A stretch of 64,000 nucleotides of DNA from positions 19,385,501 to 19,449,500 of the forward strand of contig NC_087259.1 in the NCBI RefSeq assembly GCF_037042905.1, read 5' to 3'. Under the pieces are notes generated by a model, which was given only the letters and a program-made list of their open reading frames with translations, searched no databases and had not been told where the DNA came from. The stretch is from Lytechinus pictus. Lineage: Eukaryota > Echinodermata > Echinoidea > Temnopleuroida > Toxopneustidae. How positions within the stretch are numbered: position 1 is the first letter of the stretch; every line of letters begins with the position of its first letter. Position numbers and translations under genes: made by a program. Positions 48,801-61,440 of the stretch are shown here, piece by piece.

Positions 48801-51800
48801 TTTCTTTACCCTTGTTTTTTATTTCTTCCTTCTTTCAGCCCTTTCTCTCTTTCTTTCATTCATTCCTTCCTTTCTTTCTGTCTTTTGTTTTTTCTTTATT
48901 TTTCCCTTCATTCCATCTATCCTTTTACCTTTTCTTTCTTTTCTTTTTTTACTGCTTGCTTCCTTTCTTTCCTTTCTTCTTTCGTTCCTTCTTTCCTTCA
49001 TTCCTTCCTTTCTTTGTCGTTCAGTCTTTCTTTCTTTCATCTATTCTTTTACCATTACTTTCTTGTTTTATATTGCTTGCTTGCTTCCTTTTTTATTTCT
49101 TTCTATCATTTTACCTTTTCTTTATTTCTTCCTTAATTCCTTTCTTCCTTCTTTCAATCCTTCCTACCTTCCTTTCATTTTTCCATCTCTCCTTTTACCC
49201 TTTCTTTTTTTTATTGCTTCTTTCCTTCATTACATGTACTTTCTTTCTTTCTTTATTGCTTGCTTCATTTCCTTCCTTCTTTCTTTTCTTCATTCCTTTA
49301 TTTCTTTTGTTCTTTCTTTCTTATTTTTGTTCTTTCTTTCCTTCCTTCCTTTCCTTCTTTCTTTCTTTCTTTTTTTCCCTTCCCAGAGACTCCAACCCCA
49401 AATGCCTTCTGATCTGGAGATTCTCCCGCCTGGATCCCCTAGCAAACTGGAGACTCTAATTTGATGTGCGCTTTGCTTTGCGCACATCCCGAGCGCGAAA
49501 TCCCTTGCGGCCGGGGTCCTGCATGGGGCCCACTAAAAAGGTCCAGGAAGCTCTAGGGTTCTAGATGCTCTCTTATGCTATCTCAGACTAATTTTTTAAT
49601 ATGATGGCACCCGTCGCATAATGAGCTAAAAATTTTGAAGGGGCCAGATGTGGCATATCGCGTAAAATTGATAAACAGTTGTGAGCGAGCGAAAATTTTG
49701 ATGTTTTATTTCAGAAATCCAATTTTGTTAAAGATTTCGACATACATATGTATTAAAAAATGATAATATCACATTTCACCCTACTGTCCTTTTCTCCCTT
49801 TTTTTTTCATGGTCGTGACTCCCCCCACCCATCTGTACGACTTAGGAGGGTACCAAGTAATTAACAATTGAATGAATCAAATCATACATTTTGGCTTGAT
49901 AAAACTTAATAAAACTTTTCATATTTATCATTATTCATGCATGCATATAAAATTGATAAGCATCTACAAAATCATACGTTTTTGTGATACCTTTATCTGT
50001 ATCAACCAGTGAAGACATACTACCTCACGGCCTTAAAATTGACATTTCCATCCATCTTGTCTCAATACTTGATGATCTCTGGAGTAAGATTGCTCCAAAC
50101 GCCATAGCGGGGTGCGCCAATGGGCGAGATCGCGTGCAGCATTGACGCTCTACTTAAGTCTTAACTTGAATATCGGCTTGGATATGAAAATTTAATTCCC
50201 TTTTTTAAAAAGGTGTTTGGGCGGGAGAAAGATCATTTAAAGCGGGAGAAAATACATCTTGTGCAGGAGACACAGGGCCTTGTCGGGAGATATAAAATCT
50301 CAAGCGGGAGATTGGGAGATTTTGGGAAAAAGGGCTTTCGGCGGGGGATCTCCCGCCGAAAGCGGGACTGTTGGAGTCTCTGCCTTCCTTCACATCTAGC
50401 CTTTCTTTACCTTTTCTTCTTCCTTCCTTCCTTTCTTTCTTTTTGTCTTTCATTCATTCATGCCCTCAAAGGTGGGATAAAAAAGTTATTTATTGTAAAA
50501 ATAATAGAAACAAAATATAACGAGAAAGAAAAATAGTTTAATTTCTTACTCTACACCCTTATTTCACTCCGTGTCCATCCTCTGGTTATCCTCAAATTGG
50601 TGATTTTGGGCTAGTATCTAATTCCTCACACGCAAATATTCATGGCCGATTTCAAAACATCGCATTCGAGGGTCGCAGGTCAAACAGCATGAATATTTAT
50701 ATTATATTGGATGGCTCAGAAAATACCAGAATTATTCCAAGAGTTTAGGAAAATATTCTACGAATCAGTGGAATATTTTCCCAAGCTCTTGGAATATTTC
50801 TGGTATTTTCTGAGCCATCCAATATAATAATCTTCTGCATATCCCATTGACAAGCAAACCAACCAGCCTATACAAATTTTATGCACATCCGCGAGAGTGG
50901 CTAGTGCGCTATGGCCGTGCCTAGCAGAGGACGGGCAAAATTCAAATTTTCGCCATGCCAAATTCTACTTTCCCTGTAGAATTACTCGCCCTAATTTATA
51001 CCATGTAGATAGGCTAGAACTTCATTTCCAACATTTATACATTATCTATTTCATTTTGAAAAAAATATTCATTAAAAAAACCCCAAGAAATATATCATGA
51101 GAAAGGGAGTAACTTGCTGATGTTCATGTCGCCATCTTGTTCTCTTTGTTAGCAGCTTAGCTACGAGATGCATATAGAGGACGGCATGATTTCGCTGCCC
51201 TCTATATGCGTCCCGTAGCTACGCTACTAACATTGAGAACAAGATGGCAACGTAAAAAAATTCCCCCCCCCCCCGGCAGCTTTAGGGTTAATGTGCTCTT
51301 TGGCTTAAAAATTGGGGATAAGCACTTACCTACATGTATTTCTCCTTGCCTTCTCCGTGTTCCAGCTAGTCTAATGTAAGGTTACAAATAATGACAAGTG
51401 CAAAAGAAACACGCACTTGATTCTTTATCGTGGAAAAGTGATAATTTTTTGTATGCATTCCTACATTTTATCAACAATATAGACAACAAAATGATCTAAA
51501 AAAGTTTGTAAATCATTACACTAAGCCATCATGATTCGATAATAAATTATATTTATTAGTGCTTTCAATGTTATTCCATGCACTAAAAGAGAAAAAGTAT
51601 ATATACATTGATGAGGAATAGACTGCATGGTCCCTTACCGTTGCTCACTTCTTTTCACACATGAGGTGAGTGGTCAGAAAATGAGGATCATCCCACTTTA
51701 ATGTTACAGGGGCAGTCTCAGTTTGTAAAGATTTCTCTACCCAAGAAATCTAGGAAAGTTTATTCATCTGTCAAGTGCTGACACCAATCGAATGTGCTTG

Positions 51801-54800
51801 TCAATGTAAACTTACCTATCAGTTTTCATACCAATCGATCATCATGATATGATTATTATTAGATCTATTGGAAAACAGGAAGTTATAAAAAGTATACGAT
51901 GAACTGGAGAAATTGAGGTCTCAGAATCTTTTCTCAATCCCTGTAATTGCAATCTGAATGCTGAAATTTGAGACTTGCAATTACGTTGGTTAAACTCAAA
52001 AAGTGTCTTTGCTCCCAAAATATTGACAATTTGTAATTTAAGGCCTGCAGTAAAGTTGAGATTTAAAGTACAATTGCCCCCCATTAAAAAAAAGATATAA
52101 GGCCTGCTGCAAGTGTATCCCTCATAATGATGTCAGTATTTTTTCCCCTCTGCTCCTACAGATCAAATTCTGTTTAAGACAGACACTGAAATGCTGTTTA
52201 GATCAAACCTGCGACCAGTCTTGCTCACTTCAACAAGACGTAATCACACTGACTCATCCACAGAACACTTCGTCTCAAAGGAATGTTACAAGAGAGGAAA
52301 TCAAAGTTACAGTCAAACTTTTGATAACAAAGACTGATGTGGAGGAGATTACAGAAGCACTAGAAAGAGGTTGGTGTCTGATTTTCAATTTCTATTTATT
52401 TTGTTGTTTTATAGACAAATGTTATCAATTATATGACTGACATAATCAAATTTGTCTAGGCACAGACCTTGAAAGTGTTCTCCAGCTAGAAATGAACAGA
52501 TTATAAAGTAAAATCAGACCGACAAAACACTGGAAATGTCATCAAAATCTGACAAAGAATATCACAAAATTAGGACGTCTTAAAGTTTTGCATTATTTGA
52601 ATGGAACAGTTCATTTCGTTTCATTTCGTTTATTTCCATTTTCAACAATTACAGTTTGTTTTGTACATTTTGACATGCAAATAACAAAACATATTTCAAG
52701 TATCCCTGTACAAAAATTATATTCAAGATTATTACATATCAGGTTGGAAATGGAGGAGGCTGCTAAAAGGCGGAGCTTGTAGAGTGCAGCCTCCTAATAA
52801 ATATTCTTGTAGTTACATAACATATACAAATCAAATAACAACTTGAGCATTAACCAGTTAAATTAAAAAGAATAGGGGGAAATTAAAATAGAAAAGGAAG
52901 TAAGAAACAGAGAGATTAACATATCAGGTTGGAAATTGAGGAGGCTGCATGTCCTCATATTCATGAGGACATGCAGTTCTATGCATGTCCTCATGAATAT
53001 GTAATGAAGCAAGCTGAAGTCATATCCCGACTCGTTCCTTTGTACATGTATTTATTGTACATGAAATTATATCTGTTAAGATTTTGTGTTCCAAGTATGA
53101 AAAAATTGATATACTACTGATTCAATATTTTTTAGGGCTCAAAATGACGAAAGGTGAAATTGTACTTGTCGTTGGTTTGAAGGAACATTTGTTCTTGTCA
53201 AAAAAACAAAAACAGCCCGAGAATTTAGTATATACAGGAAACAAACTGGAACTAATTCTAATCTTTCGTGACGATACTTTTGGCAAAAACAAGCAGTCAG
53301 TAGGCCGTTGTAAAACTTTCTTTTTCCAACATAACAATTTTTAAATAATATTCAGATGATAAATGGTCGTTAATCAGCACAAAAATTAAGTTACACCTGC
53401 TTTCGAGAGGAAATCTATTTCTCTGACAAAACAAACTTGAAAAAGAAAATATGCTGACATTGCAATGCATCTAACAACACGTTGCAGGTTGACGCAAAAG
53501 GCGCACAACTCTATGCAACCAGTGATGTTACGTAATAATAAGTTACGTAACAATCACATTACCACAATATGTAAGATAATTATTGCTGCTACTTCAAGCT
53601 AAATGACAGTAGTAGCAGTAAACTTTGATTTCATTAAAACGTCAGTAAAACCAAGGTTAATTGTCACTATGTTATGAGCAATCTAGATCCCGGTACAGTT
53701 ACATAAACTGACCTTTGTGAAATCATGAAATCTAAGCTGAAAAACGATCACACTGAAGATTGCCAACACAGATAAACACGCATGGGACAGTGTGTTACTA
53801 TTGTTTGGAAAAGACCTGACAATTTGGTAAAATTCCATGCTTATTTTGCTTATGTCTCAGCAAATACATTTCTTCCATCATCCTTTGGCACATATATTTA
53901 TTTATTCATACTAACATACACTTGGGTGGTCATTTTATTAGATTCTGTACGAACTCATCTTGAAATCTTTACCACAACTGGCACTTATTTCTTATACTCA
54001 TATGAATTTATTATGGTCTCATGTTAAAAGTTAACAAAGAGGAAAGTGAGGACAGGACATCAGGGGCCCTTCTTACAAAGAGTCACGATTGATCCGATTA
54101 ACCTCAAGTTAATGGAAATCCATCGATGTCATAATTTTTTTACAGGAAATTTGCACAATATCCTTTGAAAACAAAGAGAAGCATACTGAATTGTCAAAAA
54201 AAAACTGTGAATGTATGAATATACATTATATCTAGAAAATATTTTGAACAAACATGTATTTTAGATGTTGACGTTACTGGCTTTTCATAGTTGTCGTTGA
54301 TTGGATCTATCGTAACTCTTTGTAAGAGAGGTCCCTGCTTACCGATTGCATGTTCATGACAGCATGCACACATATAATTGTATTCACAAAATCTTGCTAA
54401 AACTTTACAATTACAAAAACCTTGTTATTTGTTATCAGATTCTAATGAAATTTTAAGCGTTTTGCTAGGTGAATTGTACTTTATTTATTATTTTTATAGA
54501 TATAATTATTTCCAGCCCATTCAAAGATACTATATAAACGTTTGCAAAGTGTGGAAACCTACTCATATTTTTCAGAGATTCAAGATCATACTACACTGAC
54601 CATGGGTGAAAGAATATTGTAGCCATTGGCTTTGCACCTTTTTTAAAAGAATGGTAAATTACTCCAATAAATGTAAGTGTAAACATTCCTTTGCTTGACA
54701 CATTCATTTAAGATTGAATAAAATCTTCAATCAATTTGATCTGCACAGTGCTGAAGGAGCTTGAAATCGATAAGATAGATGTCCTCCTGCTCGCCCTCTC

Positions 54801-57800
54801 AAAGACACCCAATGTGATAGAAGATAGTTTGACCTTTGAGCATCTGAAACCCTTGTGGAGTGAGCTGGAAGACGAGGTCCGCAAAGGCAGGATAGTTAAT
54901 CTTGGTATATGTGATGCCGATAAGACTATGCTTGAGGAGTTGTACGAATGGGCAACGGTAAGTTGAAAGGTATTCCATGATATTTACTCCTGTTACCTGC
55001 ATGTAACATTAACGTGAATCAAAATGCTCTGGCTCTGCCTTTGCTCCTAGAGTGATTGCATTAGAAAGTGTTCCACTCTCTGTTTTGCTTGTAATAAGAT
55101 GTGATGCCAATAATGCACATTTATGAATGTGTTGTGGCAATGCAGTGCATTTGAGGGTATTTGCAATATGCGAAAGCATGAGGCGCTTTGCGCCGAGTGA
55201 GTGATTTGCATGTTATTGCAAATATGTGAGATGCGTGCATTGTCATAACATCACCAATTTTTAAATGTGCGTTATTTGTTTTATAAAACGGGCCGGCAGT
55301 ATAAATTTGTAGTGGATAGGTTGTTTGAATACCTCAAAATTTTCTAGGAATTGCTCAGACATAGAGGTCACACCTGTTGCTGCTTACTATTATGACATCA
55401 CAGGCATATTTGGTATTTGAGCTTAAGTAAGCATCAGTACTATTAAATAGCCTTTTCTTTGAAAGAACATGTATATCAGATGGAATCTCAGTTTGTACGC
55501 TCTTTGGGTAAAATGATTCACCCAAAATGCACAATACTAAATAATGCATTGTGCTGCACAAAAAAAAAGGACAGCTGGGAGGTTGCATAGAATTAAAGCA
55601 TGAACATGTGACTTGTATATGCATTCACTATTGGCCTCATCCTTGAACCCATTTTATGAAATGGTTTTAGAATAGTATGTATGAAAATTGTTTTGTTGTG
55701 CTTTTAGAACCATAATCCTATTAAAATATTAAAATTCTATGGCACCAAGCCCGTGTTCAGTGTGCAGAGGTTTAATTATGAATGAATTAGTCTTTTCCAC
55801 GTGCGTAAGGGAAGTCAATCATAGAGGGCCCCTTCTTACAAAGAGTTACGATTGATCCAACTCTATGGAAATCCATCAGTGTCATAATTTTTTGGCCTAT
55901 GATGGTCACCGATCGATGACTGGCCCTCTTTCGACCAAAGACGTTCATGTTTTAGCCCTGTTTGCTAATAGAGAAAGTCTCTACATTACCTTGAATACAA
56001 TGCGCAATTTATTTCCGGTTTTCAATACATTATTTCACGCTGTAAATATTGTGCAATTGTCGTCTGATCCCATTGGCCCGAATTCACAAAGGTGGTTTTG
56101 AAAACCCACTGTTGAGTCCATGGTTTATGCAGATTTCCGGTATAAATTACGCTTGATTTAGCGCGTATATTAAAAAATGTCCAATGCTGATGCACGCTTT
56201 TGTCACAGTGCGCCAAATTGACGCCTGTTGCCGTGGTTATCCACGCAATTTTATTCATGACTCCACTCTTCAAACAGTGGACTCATTAATAAAATAGCGT
56301 ATCTAACCATGGTAACAGGCGTCAATTTGGCGCACTGTGACAAAAGCGCGCATCAGCATAGGACATTTTTTATACACGCGCTAAATTAAGCGTAATTTAT
56401 ACCGGATATCTGCATAAACCATGGATTCAACCGTGGGTTTTCAAAACCAAAACGCCCAAATGGAAATCAACTTCTGACTGAAGGTAAACGCGAATCTCGA
56501 CATCAATATTGTCTTAAAAAGATACATTTTTAACATCTTTCCGAACATATCTCCGTCAAATTTTTACTCCGTTTTTGCTATAGATATTCTGATCTGCACG
56601 ATGATGTCAATGCATTTTGTGAGCGGTTGTTAGCGATGTACGTAAAAAATATGTTTATGCACGCCTGTTTTCTTGTTTCTGCAATAATTTTCATAGCGCT
56701 AACGTTTGCTGCTGTGTGTACTGCTTTTGAAAGTGAACAAACAACATCGCAATGTGTACATGTAGGAGCAGCGCACAATTGATTTCTGCTGTCCATCAGT
56801 GATAGCGTGTTTAACGATCGGCTTGATGGGCGTCGGCTGCCAGCGCTGTGTTTATAAAAGGATTAGCGGCCCAAAGGAGGGGATTCGTTGAATGTCCAGT
56901 TGAAGTAGGTCCATGGTTGTATCAAGATACATGGTAGATTTCCTAGTAATGATGAATGAATTTGTCCTTTTTCTATGTGTGTAGGTGAAGCCTATCATTG
57001 ACCAGCTGAACCAGGATACATGCTGTGTGATTCCTCAAGATCTCAAAGAATATGCCAAGGCTAACAAAATCCAGTTATTGACTCACAACGACAAGAGTGG
57101 TGAGTATTTGTTTCTTTGCTCTTTGTTGATGTAATGAAGGCATAGGCTAACATTGATTTGACTTTTTAAAAATCTGAGCAGCAAGGTCCCACTTGTCACC
57201 TGTATCTGGGATATGTTATTAAATTGAAACCCAAGAAAGATAACGCCCAAAATCATTATAAAGTGCTTCAAAAAAGTGAAATATAAAGTGACCGGAACAC
57301 CCATCATGATTTCATCCTATACACTAATGTGTGTTATAATTTTTCTCCCCAGGAGATATACTACATGATGATTTTTCAGTCACAGATATCTTGATTGTCT
57401 GCACAAATTTGATTTTCCCCCTGTTTTTGTTCATCCATATGAACAATATTAAATACAAAGTTAAATATTTTATATTTTTTATAAGGCCTTTTTAATGTTA
57501 GCCTATTCCTTTTAAGGGGAAATTCACCCTGACAAAAAGTTTATTGTAAAAATAGCATAAAAATAATTAAGCCTAAAAATAATACAAAATATTGGCAAAG
57601 GTTTGAGGAAAATCCATCAAAGAATAAACAAGTTATTAGAATTTTAATTATTTGGTTTGTGACGTCATATGCGAGCAGCTTTCCTACATATCGTGTAATG
57701 GTATAAAATCAATGAAATGTCATTTTCTCAGAAAATTAAAAATGTTTTTTATTGTACCTTCAGTATATCAATACACAAATCATTTCACATGCGCTCTTTA

Positions 57801-58324
57801 AAGGAAATAAAAAAGTGAAATTTATGCATCTTGCCGCCTTGAAATTCACGAGTTGAACAGAAAAATTAACATTCTGTGGCCCTCCCCATAGGTAGCTAAG
57901 GATTTTTTTCCTTTTATTTTAGTGTGTTAGTGAATTTCAGGTACAAGCATTATCACTAGAGTCAGAGATGGAGTCAAGGCCCAATTTTGTGGGCCTTGAC
58001 TCCTGGCAGAGTCACATGCATAAGGTCCAGGAGAGAAAGTCTTCCCCAGCTGCGTCATGACTCAGGATTCCCAGCTTTAACTTCATTCCTCGGTATAAGT
58101 GATGATTTGGTTTTGTTTTTCTTAATTCAATTTTTCATACCCTCTCCACTCTAGACCTGCTTCCACCGGAGGAATTCCAGGGGGTCCTTGCAGAGTTCTT
58201 TCCAGGGGCAGACTCGGAGCGCTGGTACCCGGCATGGACCTTGCGCTTCACTGTCCTCATCCGTTGCAGGGGGGTCATCACCACCAAAGGCTACATCCTC
58301 AAGGCGCTCAAGGATCGCGACTGA
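45768..58324 (+). CDS. GCLM: Glutamate-cysteine ligase regulatory (modifier) subunit, 5 exons
   Basis: Joined exons 45768-45875, 52162-52369, 54749-54957, 56985-57099, 58155-58324; 810 nt, 269 aa, close to the ~274 aa of vertebrate GCLM. All phases agree. Recognisable stretches are NILNWNSLKRK near the N terminus, EEIKVTVKLLI, FEHLKPLWSELEDEVRKGRIV, IQLLTHND and the C-terminal RGVITTKGYILKAL. The protein has the aldo-keto-reductase-like fold of its family but is not an enzyme. It binds the catalytic subunit GCLC in the cytosol and lowers its Km for glutamate and its feedback inhibition by glutathione. Start: ATG 45768 opens the only frame leading into LNWNSLKRK. The donor of exon 2 (GTTGGT) is weak. 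Intron 1 (6.3 kb) and the others hold several transposon insertions. I saw no clear antioxidant response element just upstream. Confidence 0.93.
46355..46700. repeat. Duplicated segment in GCLM intron 1, copy 1
   Basis: Shares ACTTCATTTCC, AATATTC-rich and GCCGCCATCTTGTT blocks in the same order as 50880-51345. Confidence 0.65.
48490..49383. repeat. Long CTTT-rich microsatellite, left part
   Basis: About 900 bases of CTTT/CCTT units in GCLM intron 1. It resumes at 50383-50455 after an insertion. Frames here are low-complexity artefacts. Confidence 0.95.
49384..50382. mobile_element. 1.0 kb element with CAGAGACTCCAAC ends inside microsatellite
   Basis: Starts CAGAGACTCCAAC and ends GTTGGAGTCTCTG. 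The CTTT tract continues on both sides, so it was inserted. A segment at ~49610-49830 is related to ~10030-10220 (GCATAATGAGC, GAGCGAGCGAA, CATGGTCGTGA). Confidence 0.8.
50701..50828. repeat. Long hairpin
   Basis: Arms ATTATATTGGATGGCTCAGA and its complement continue for ~57 bp with few mismatches around ~50764. Confidence 0.92.
50880..51345. repeat. Duplicated segment in GCLM intron 1, copy 2
   Basis: Diverged direct copy of 46355-46700, interrupted by a hairpin at 51131-51248. Confidence 0.65.
51131..51248. repeat. Inverted repeat with GCCATCTTGTTCTC ends
   Basis: Arms share GCCATCTTGTTCTC, TAGCTACG and CATATAGAGG blocks; small loop at ~51190. Confidence 0.88.
52162..52369 (+). CDS. GCLM: GCLM exon 2
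   Basis: 208 nt after a CTCCTACAG acceptor, phase 0 to 1, with a weak GTTGGT donor. Encodes IKFCLRQTLKCC through EEIKVTVKLLI and EEITEALER. It is Cys-rich early on (five Cys in about 20 residues), unusual for GCLM. Confidence 0.88.
54061..54337. mobile_element. hAT-like MITE with CAGGGGCCC ends, copy 1
   Basis: Left CAGGGGCCCTTCTTACAAAG, right complement TTTGTAAGAGAGGTCCCTG. Same family as 62280-62558; in GCLM intron 2. No clear target duplication. Confidence 0.82.
54749..54957 (+). CDS. GCLM: GCLM exon 3
   Basis: 209 nt, phase 1 to 0, donor GTAAGT. Encodes LKELEIDKIDVLLLAL and FEHLKPLWSELEDEVRKG, the central AKR-like strands and helix. Confidence 0.92.
55829..55910. mobile_element. Fragment of the CAGGGGCCC MITE family
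   Basis: GGGCCCCTTCTTACAAAGAG then TTACGATTGATCC and ATGGAAATCCATC; the right half is missing. GCLM intron 3. Confidence 0.7.
56075..56455. mobile_element. Long palindromic MITE in GCLM intron 3
   Basis: Arms ~170 bp share TAAACCATGG, TTTATACCGG-type and GCGCACTGTGACAAAAGCG blocks around ~56262. Confidence 0.87.
56985..57099 (+). CDS. GCLM: GCLM exon 4
   Basis: 115 nt after TGTGTGTAG, phase 0 to 1, donor GTGAGT. Encodes VKPIIDQLNQDTCCVIPQDL and IQLLTHNDKS. Confidence 0.92.
57512..57890. mobile_element. Partial TTAA-type MITE in GCLM intron 4
   Basis: Starts TTTTAAGGGGAAATTCACCC and has an AAAATCCATCAAAGAATAAA core resembling the TTAA MITE family; the right end is not clear. Confidence 0.45.
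58155..58324 (+). CDS. GCLM: GCLM exon 5 and stop
   Basis: 170 nt, phase 1, ending at TGA 58322-58324. Encodes the conserved C terminus with WYPAWTLRFTVLIRCRG and TTKGYILKALKDRD. Confidence 0.92.
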
Positions 58325-58870
58325 CAACCTTGATGTCGTTCAAGGCGCATTCAGGGTCTGTAACACAAAACTAGGTGATCGTGGGACTTTTACAATTGAA
58401 TGAATTAGTAGTTGAATAATGAAAAATGTGAGCCAGTATTTGAAGCAATCATTCTGTTTCAACTTCCAGTTCTTGGAATGGCTGTTTCAATTTACTTCTT
58501 AGATTTTGCAAAGAATTAATTTTATAACTTAAAAACTATGCAAAGATACAAGTTGTTCTTAGGAAGACCAATCTCAATACCTGAATTCTTTAATATACGC
58601 AGGGATTGGGATTTTAAGTACGCGCTAGTGAAAATCTGAGATAATTCTTATTGAGAGCGATACCAACAACATCTGACCATTCATTGACCTAGTCATATGA
58701 ATTTTTTCTCCAGGAAAGAACATGTTTTTCAAATCTCTGTTTTTAGTCTACCCGATGCCTTTCAATAATCTGTTTTAACATTGGTTTCATGGTTCATAAG
58801 TAAATATGAATCTATCCAAATAGAATTATTTATCTTACCTTGAACACATAAAAAAATGATAACTTTCCCT

Positions 58871-58876
58871 AATAAA
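58871..58876 (+). terminator. GCLM: Possible GCLM poly(A) signal AATAAA
   Basis: First AATAAA I noticed downstream of the stop (about 550 bases). The region is AT-rich, so such hexamers are common; low confidence. Confidence 0.25.
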
Positions 58877-59482
58877 ATCTAGATGTAAGAATGTGTATAT
58901 GAAGTATACATTGATTTGCTTCTTTTTTTTCCAATTCAAAGTAATTTCAGATACAATTTGATAATTCGTATTACTGTAATATAGTTGTTTTGTTGATATT
59001 GAACGCTTTGACGCCAGGCACTCCATAGTAATGTCATTCATAAGATCATGTAGCACTTCATGAAGTTAATTGATGAAGATGGAGTTTGATTCAATTTTAA
59101 ATTCAAGATACTATATGCCATAGATCTTATTGTTATTATTATAAGCTATGTAGATAAGATTTATTGATATTACAGGAGTAGCTTTTATGCACATGACACT
59201 CCATAGTGATGTCATTCATGAAATCATTTGGAACTTTATGAACAGCTTTGTGAAATACATGCTGAGGTGATCGATTTTCCTAATTATGCCATAATCAAGC
59301 ATTTTAAATTATGTTGATGTAAGCATTTAGTTCATGTAACACTTGATATACTTCAGGTAAATATCATCATTGATTGTATTCAAAGTGATTTTAGAGGCTT
59401 CAAATTACATGAATGATATAAGGATGTAGTGTGATTTCTTAAAATCAAAAGCCCATATGCTTGTTTCGATATGAATAAGCCA

Positions 59483-59929
59483 GTTCGTAGTTCCTTTCTG
59501 CGCATGATCAAAAGATTCTACGCATGATCAGAGGAAGGTCATTTGTACTAAAGTGACATGGTGGTTTAAAATCTAACGAGATAAGCACCAACTTTGATGT
59601 CTTGATTATTCATATATTCTTTTGAATTGTTGTTTTCATTTACATCCACAAAAAACAACAATGCGTACACGAACGACTGGTATTTCACAGTTTGCCAAGT
59701 ACATTATGCAACATGCTATGATATGCATTCAAAGTAGGAATGCGACAAATACCTTCATAAAGTGTTCATTGGTGTGCTATTCTAGTCACCTGGTCTATTC
59801 AGTTTATTCATCCTGCTTAGTGCTATGTAAGGCAAGCTTACGTAATATCTTGCTTTGAAATCTGCCTAACATAATGAAAGTTTTAAAAGGTCATTTGACC
59901 AAAATTGTCCATGAAGTAACTACGAACTT
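59483..59929 (+). mobile_element. 440-bp MITE with CCAGTTCGTAGTT ends, copy 2
   Basis: Inverted counterpart of 27116-27552, lying downstream of GCLM. Confidence 0.87.
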
Positions 59930-60604
59930 GTCTATTGACAAAGGTCAGCAAGACTTTCCATATTGTACAGATATGGAATGACAAATACAAGGTGCAAGAC
60001 AATTCTATTAGTCCATGAATGCAGGCATAATAGAGACATGTTGGTTCCATTGACTTTCAAATACATATACACAAGGGATAGAATATACAATATATCGAAT
60101 AAGTCAATATAAGGTCGCACCAATAAATGCACACTATATGCTTCAAGTCTCGGAGTAATCAAAAGTGGAACAGAGCCATGGCATAATGATTCCATTGCAT
60201 TGTGATGTCATAACGATTTCATTATTACATCTTGAGTCATGAGGCTTTTATTTTTTAATTATCCTAGTTTGAATTGTTTGTCACTTCTATTTGGAGACAA
60301 GCTTTTAGGGGGAAACAAATGAAGTCGGTCAATGGGGAATGTATATTGATGTGTAAATACAGTCGTGCAGCTGACATTAGTGTTATGTGCCTGGTAGAAT
60401 TTCTTTTTTATTTTTACTGATTAATAAATCAAACAAGATGAAAAGAAAGGAAGATTGTTGAAGTTTATGTGTACCCTTGGATAATAATATTTGACAAATG
60501 TAAACAAAGCATTCAAATTTCAAGGAAGATTTTGTCGAATGGATGTAAAATTATATAAAGTGCAATTTTCGTAGATCTAATGGGGTGCATACCCTGGCCT
60601 CATA

Positions 60605-60916
60605 GGCCCGTATTCTGAAGTCGGGTTTAACTTAAACTCAGGTTTAAAGTTGTGGTTTAAGTATGGACAGCCGATTGTTACATAAATCACTAACGGTAGA
60701 GATATCATATTTCAGCTCATTTGGCTCTCAAATCATTCATAATTGTCTAGGAAGTATTATATAGATTATTGTCTTCACCATCGATGTATCAGGAAAGAGC
60801 ACAGTAAACATAAGAAACGTACAACTTAATAAAAAATTTGCTACTTTTGGCTTCCCATACTTAAACCACAACTTTAAACCTGAGTCTAAGTTAAACCTGA
60901 CTTCAGAATACGGGCC
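60605..60916. mobile_element. Palindromic MITE with GGCCCGTATTCTGAAGT ends
   Basis: Ends of about 60 bp are near-perfect inverted repeats (GGCCCGTATTCTGAAGTCGG, GGTTTAAAGTTGTGGTTTAA). Confidence 0.9.
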
Positions 60917-61282
60917 ATACTGTCATTGTAAAAAAAAAAGGTATTCATTAGATGGCAATTTCTGGTCACATTTGCATTTTCATATAACACTGTATGCCTG
61001 TAATAACACTCCTTTATGGTGATTAAGTGGACGAAGGAATTATTCTGCAGGTTTGTCTTCTGAAATTGGGGACTTTTCCTCTGATTCTGATACGTGTAGT
61101 AATTATTGTACAGTACATCGGTGTATAGGTTTTTGTACAAATTCTTTTCCAAATTTAGTGTGGCAGATCAAGATATATACCATGTGTCAACGTACATGCA
61201 AAGCATCAATTATATTAAATTGTATGTTTACAGAATAGATATGACTGAAAAGATGATATTGTCTGTTATGTTTGTATGACAT

Positions 61283-61440
61283 TTTCACATGAAAAGAAAG
61301 AGAGAGACAAATGGAAGAGATAGGGGAAGAGGAAGAGAGAAAGTGAGAGGGGAAGAGAGGAGAGAGAAAGGGAGGAAGGGAAAGAGATGGAGGCGAGAGG
61401 GGCCTGGGTGGAAGGAGAAATAGAGTAGATCACATGGGAG
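61283..61440. repeat. GAGA-rich polypurine tract
   Basis: AGAGAGA/GGAAGAG simple sequence downstream of GCLM. Confidence 0.9.

Noticed and set aside
48441-49464. Long Phe/Ser/Leu-rich open frames resembling membrane proteins
   Set aside because: They are translations of the CTTT microsatellite; no stop simply because TTT/CTT/TCC repeats lack stop codons.
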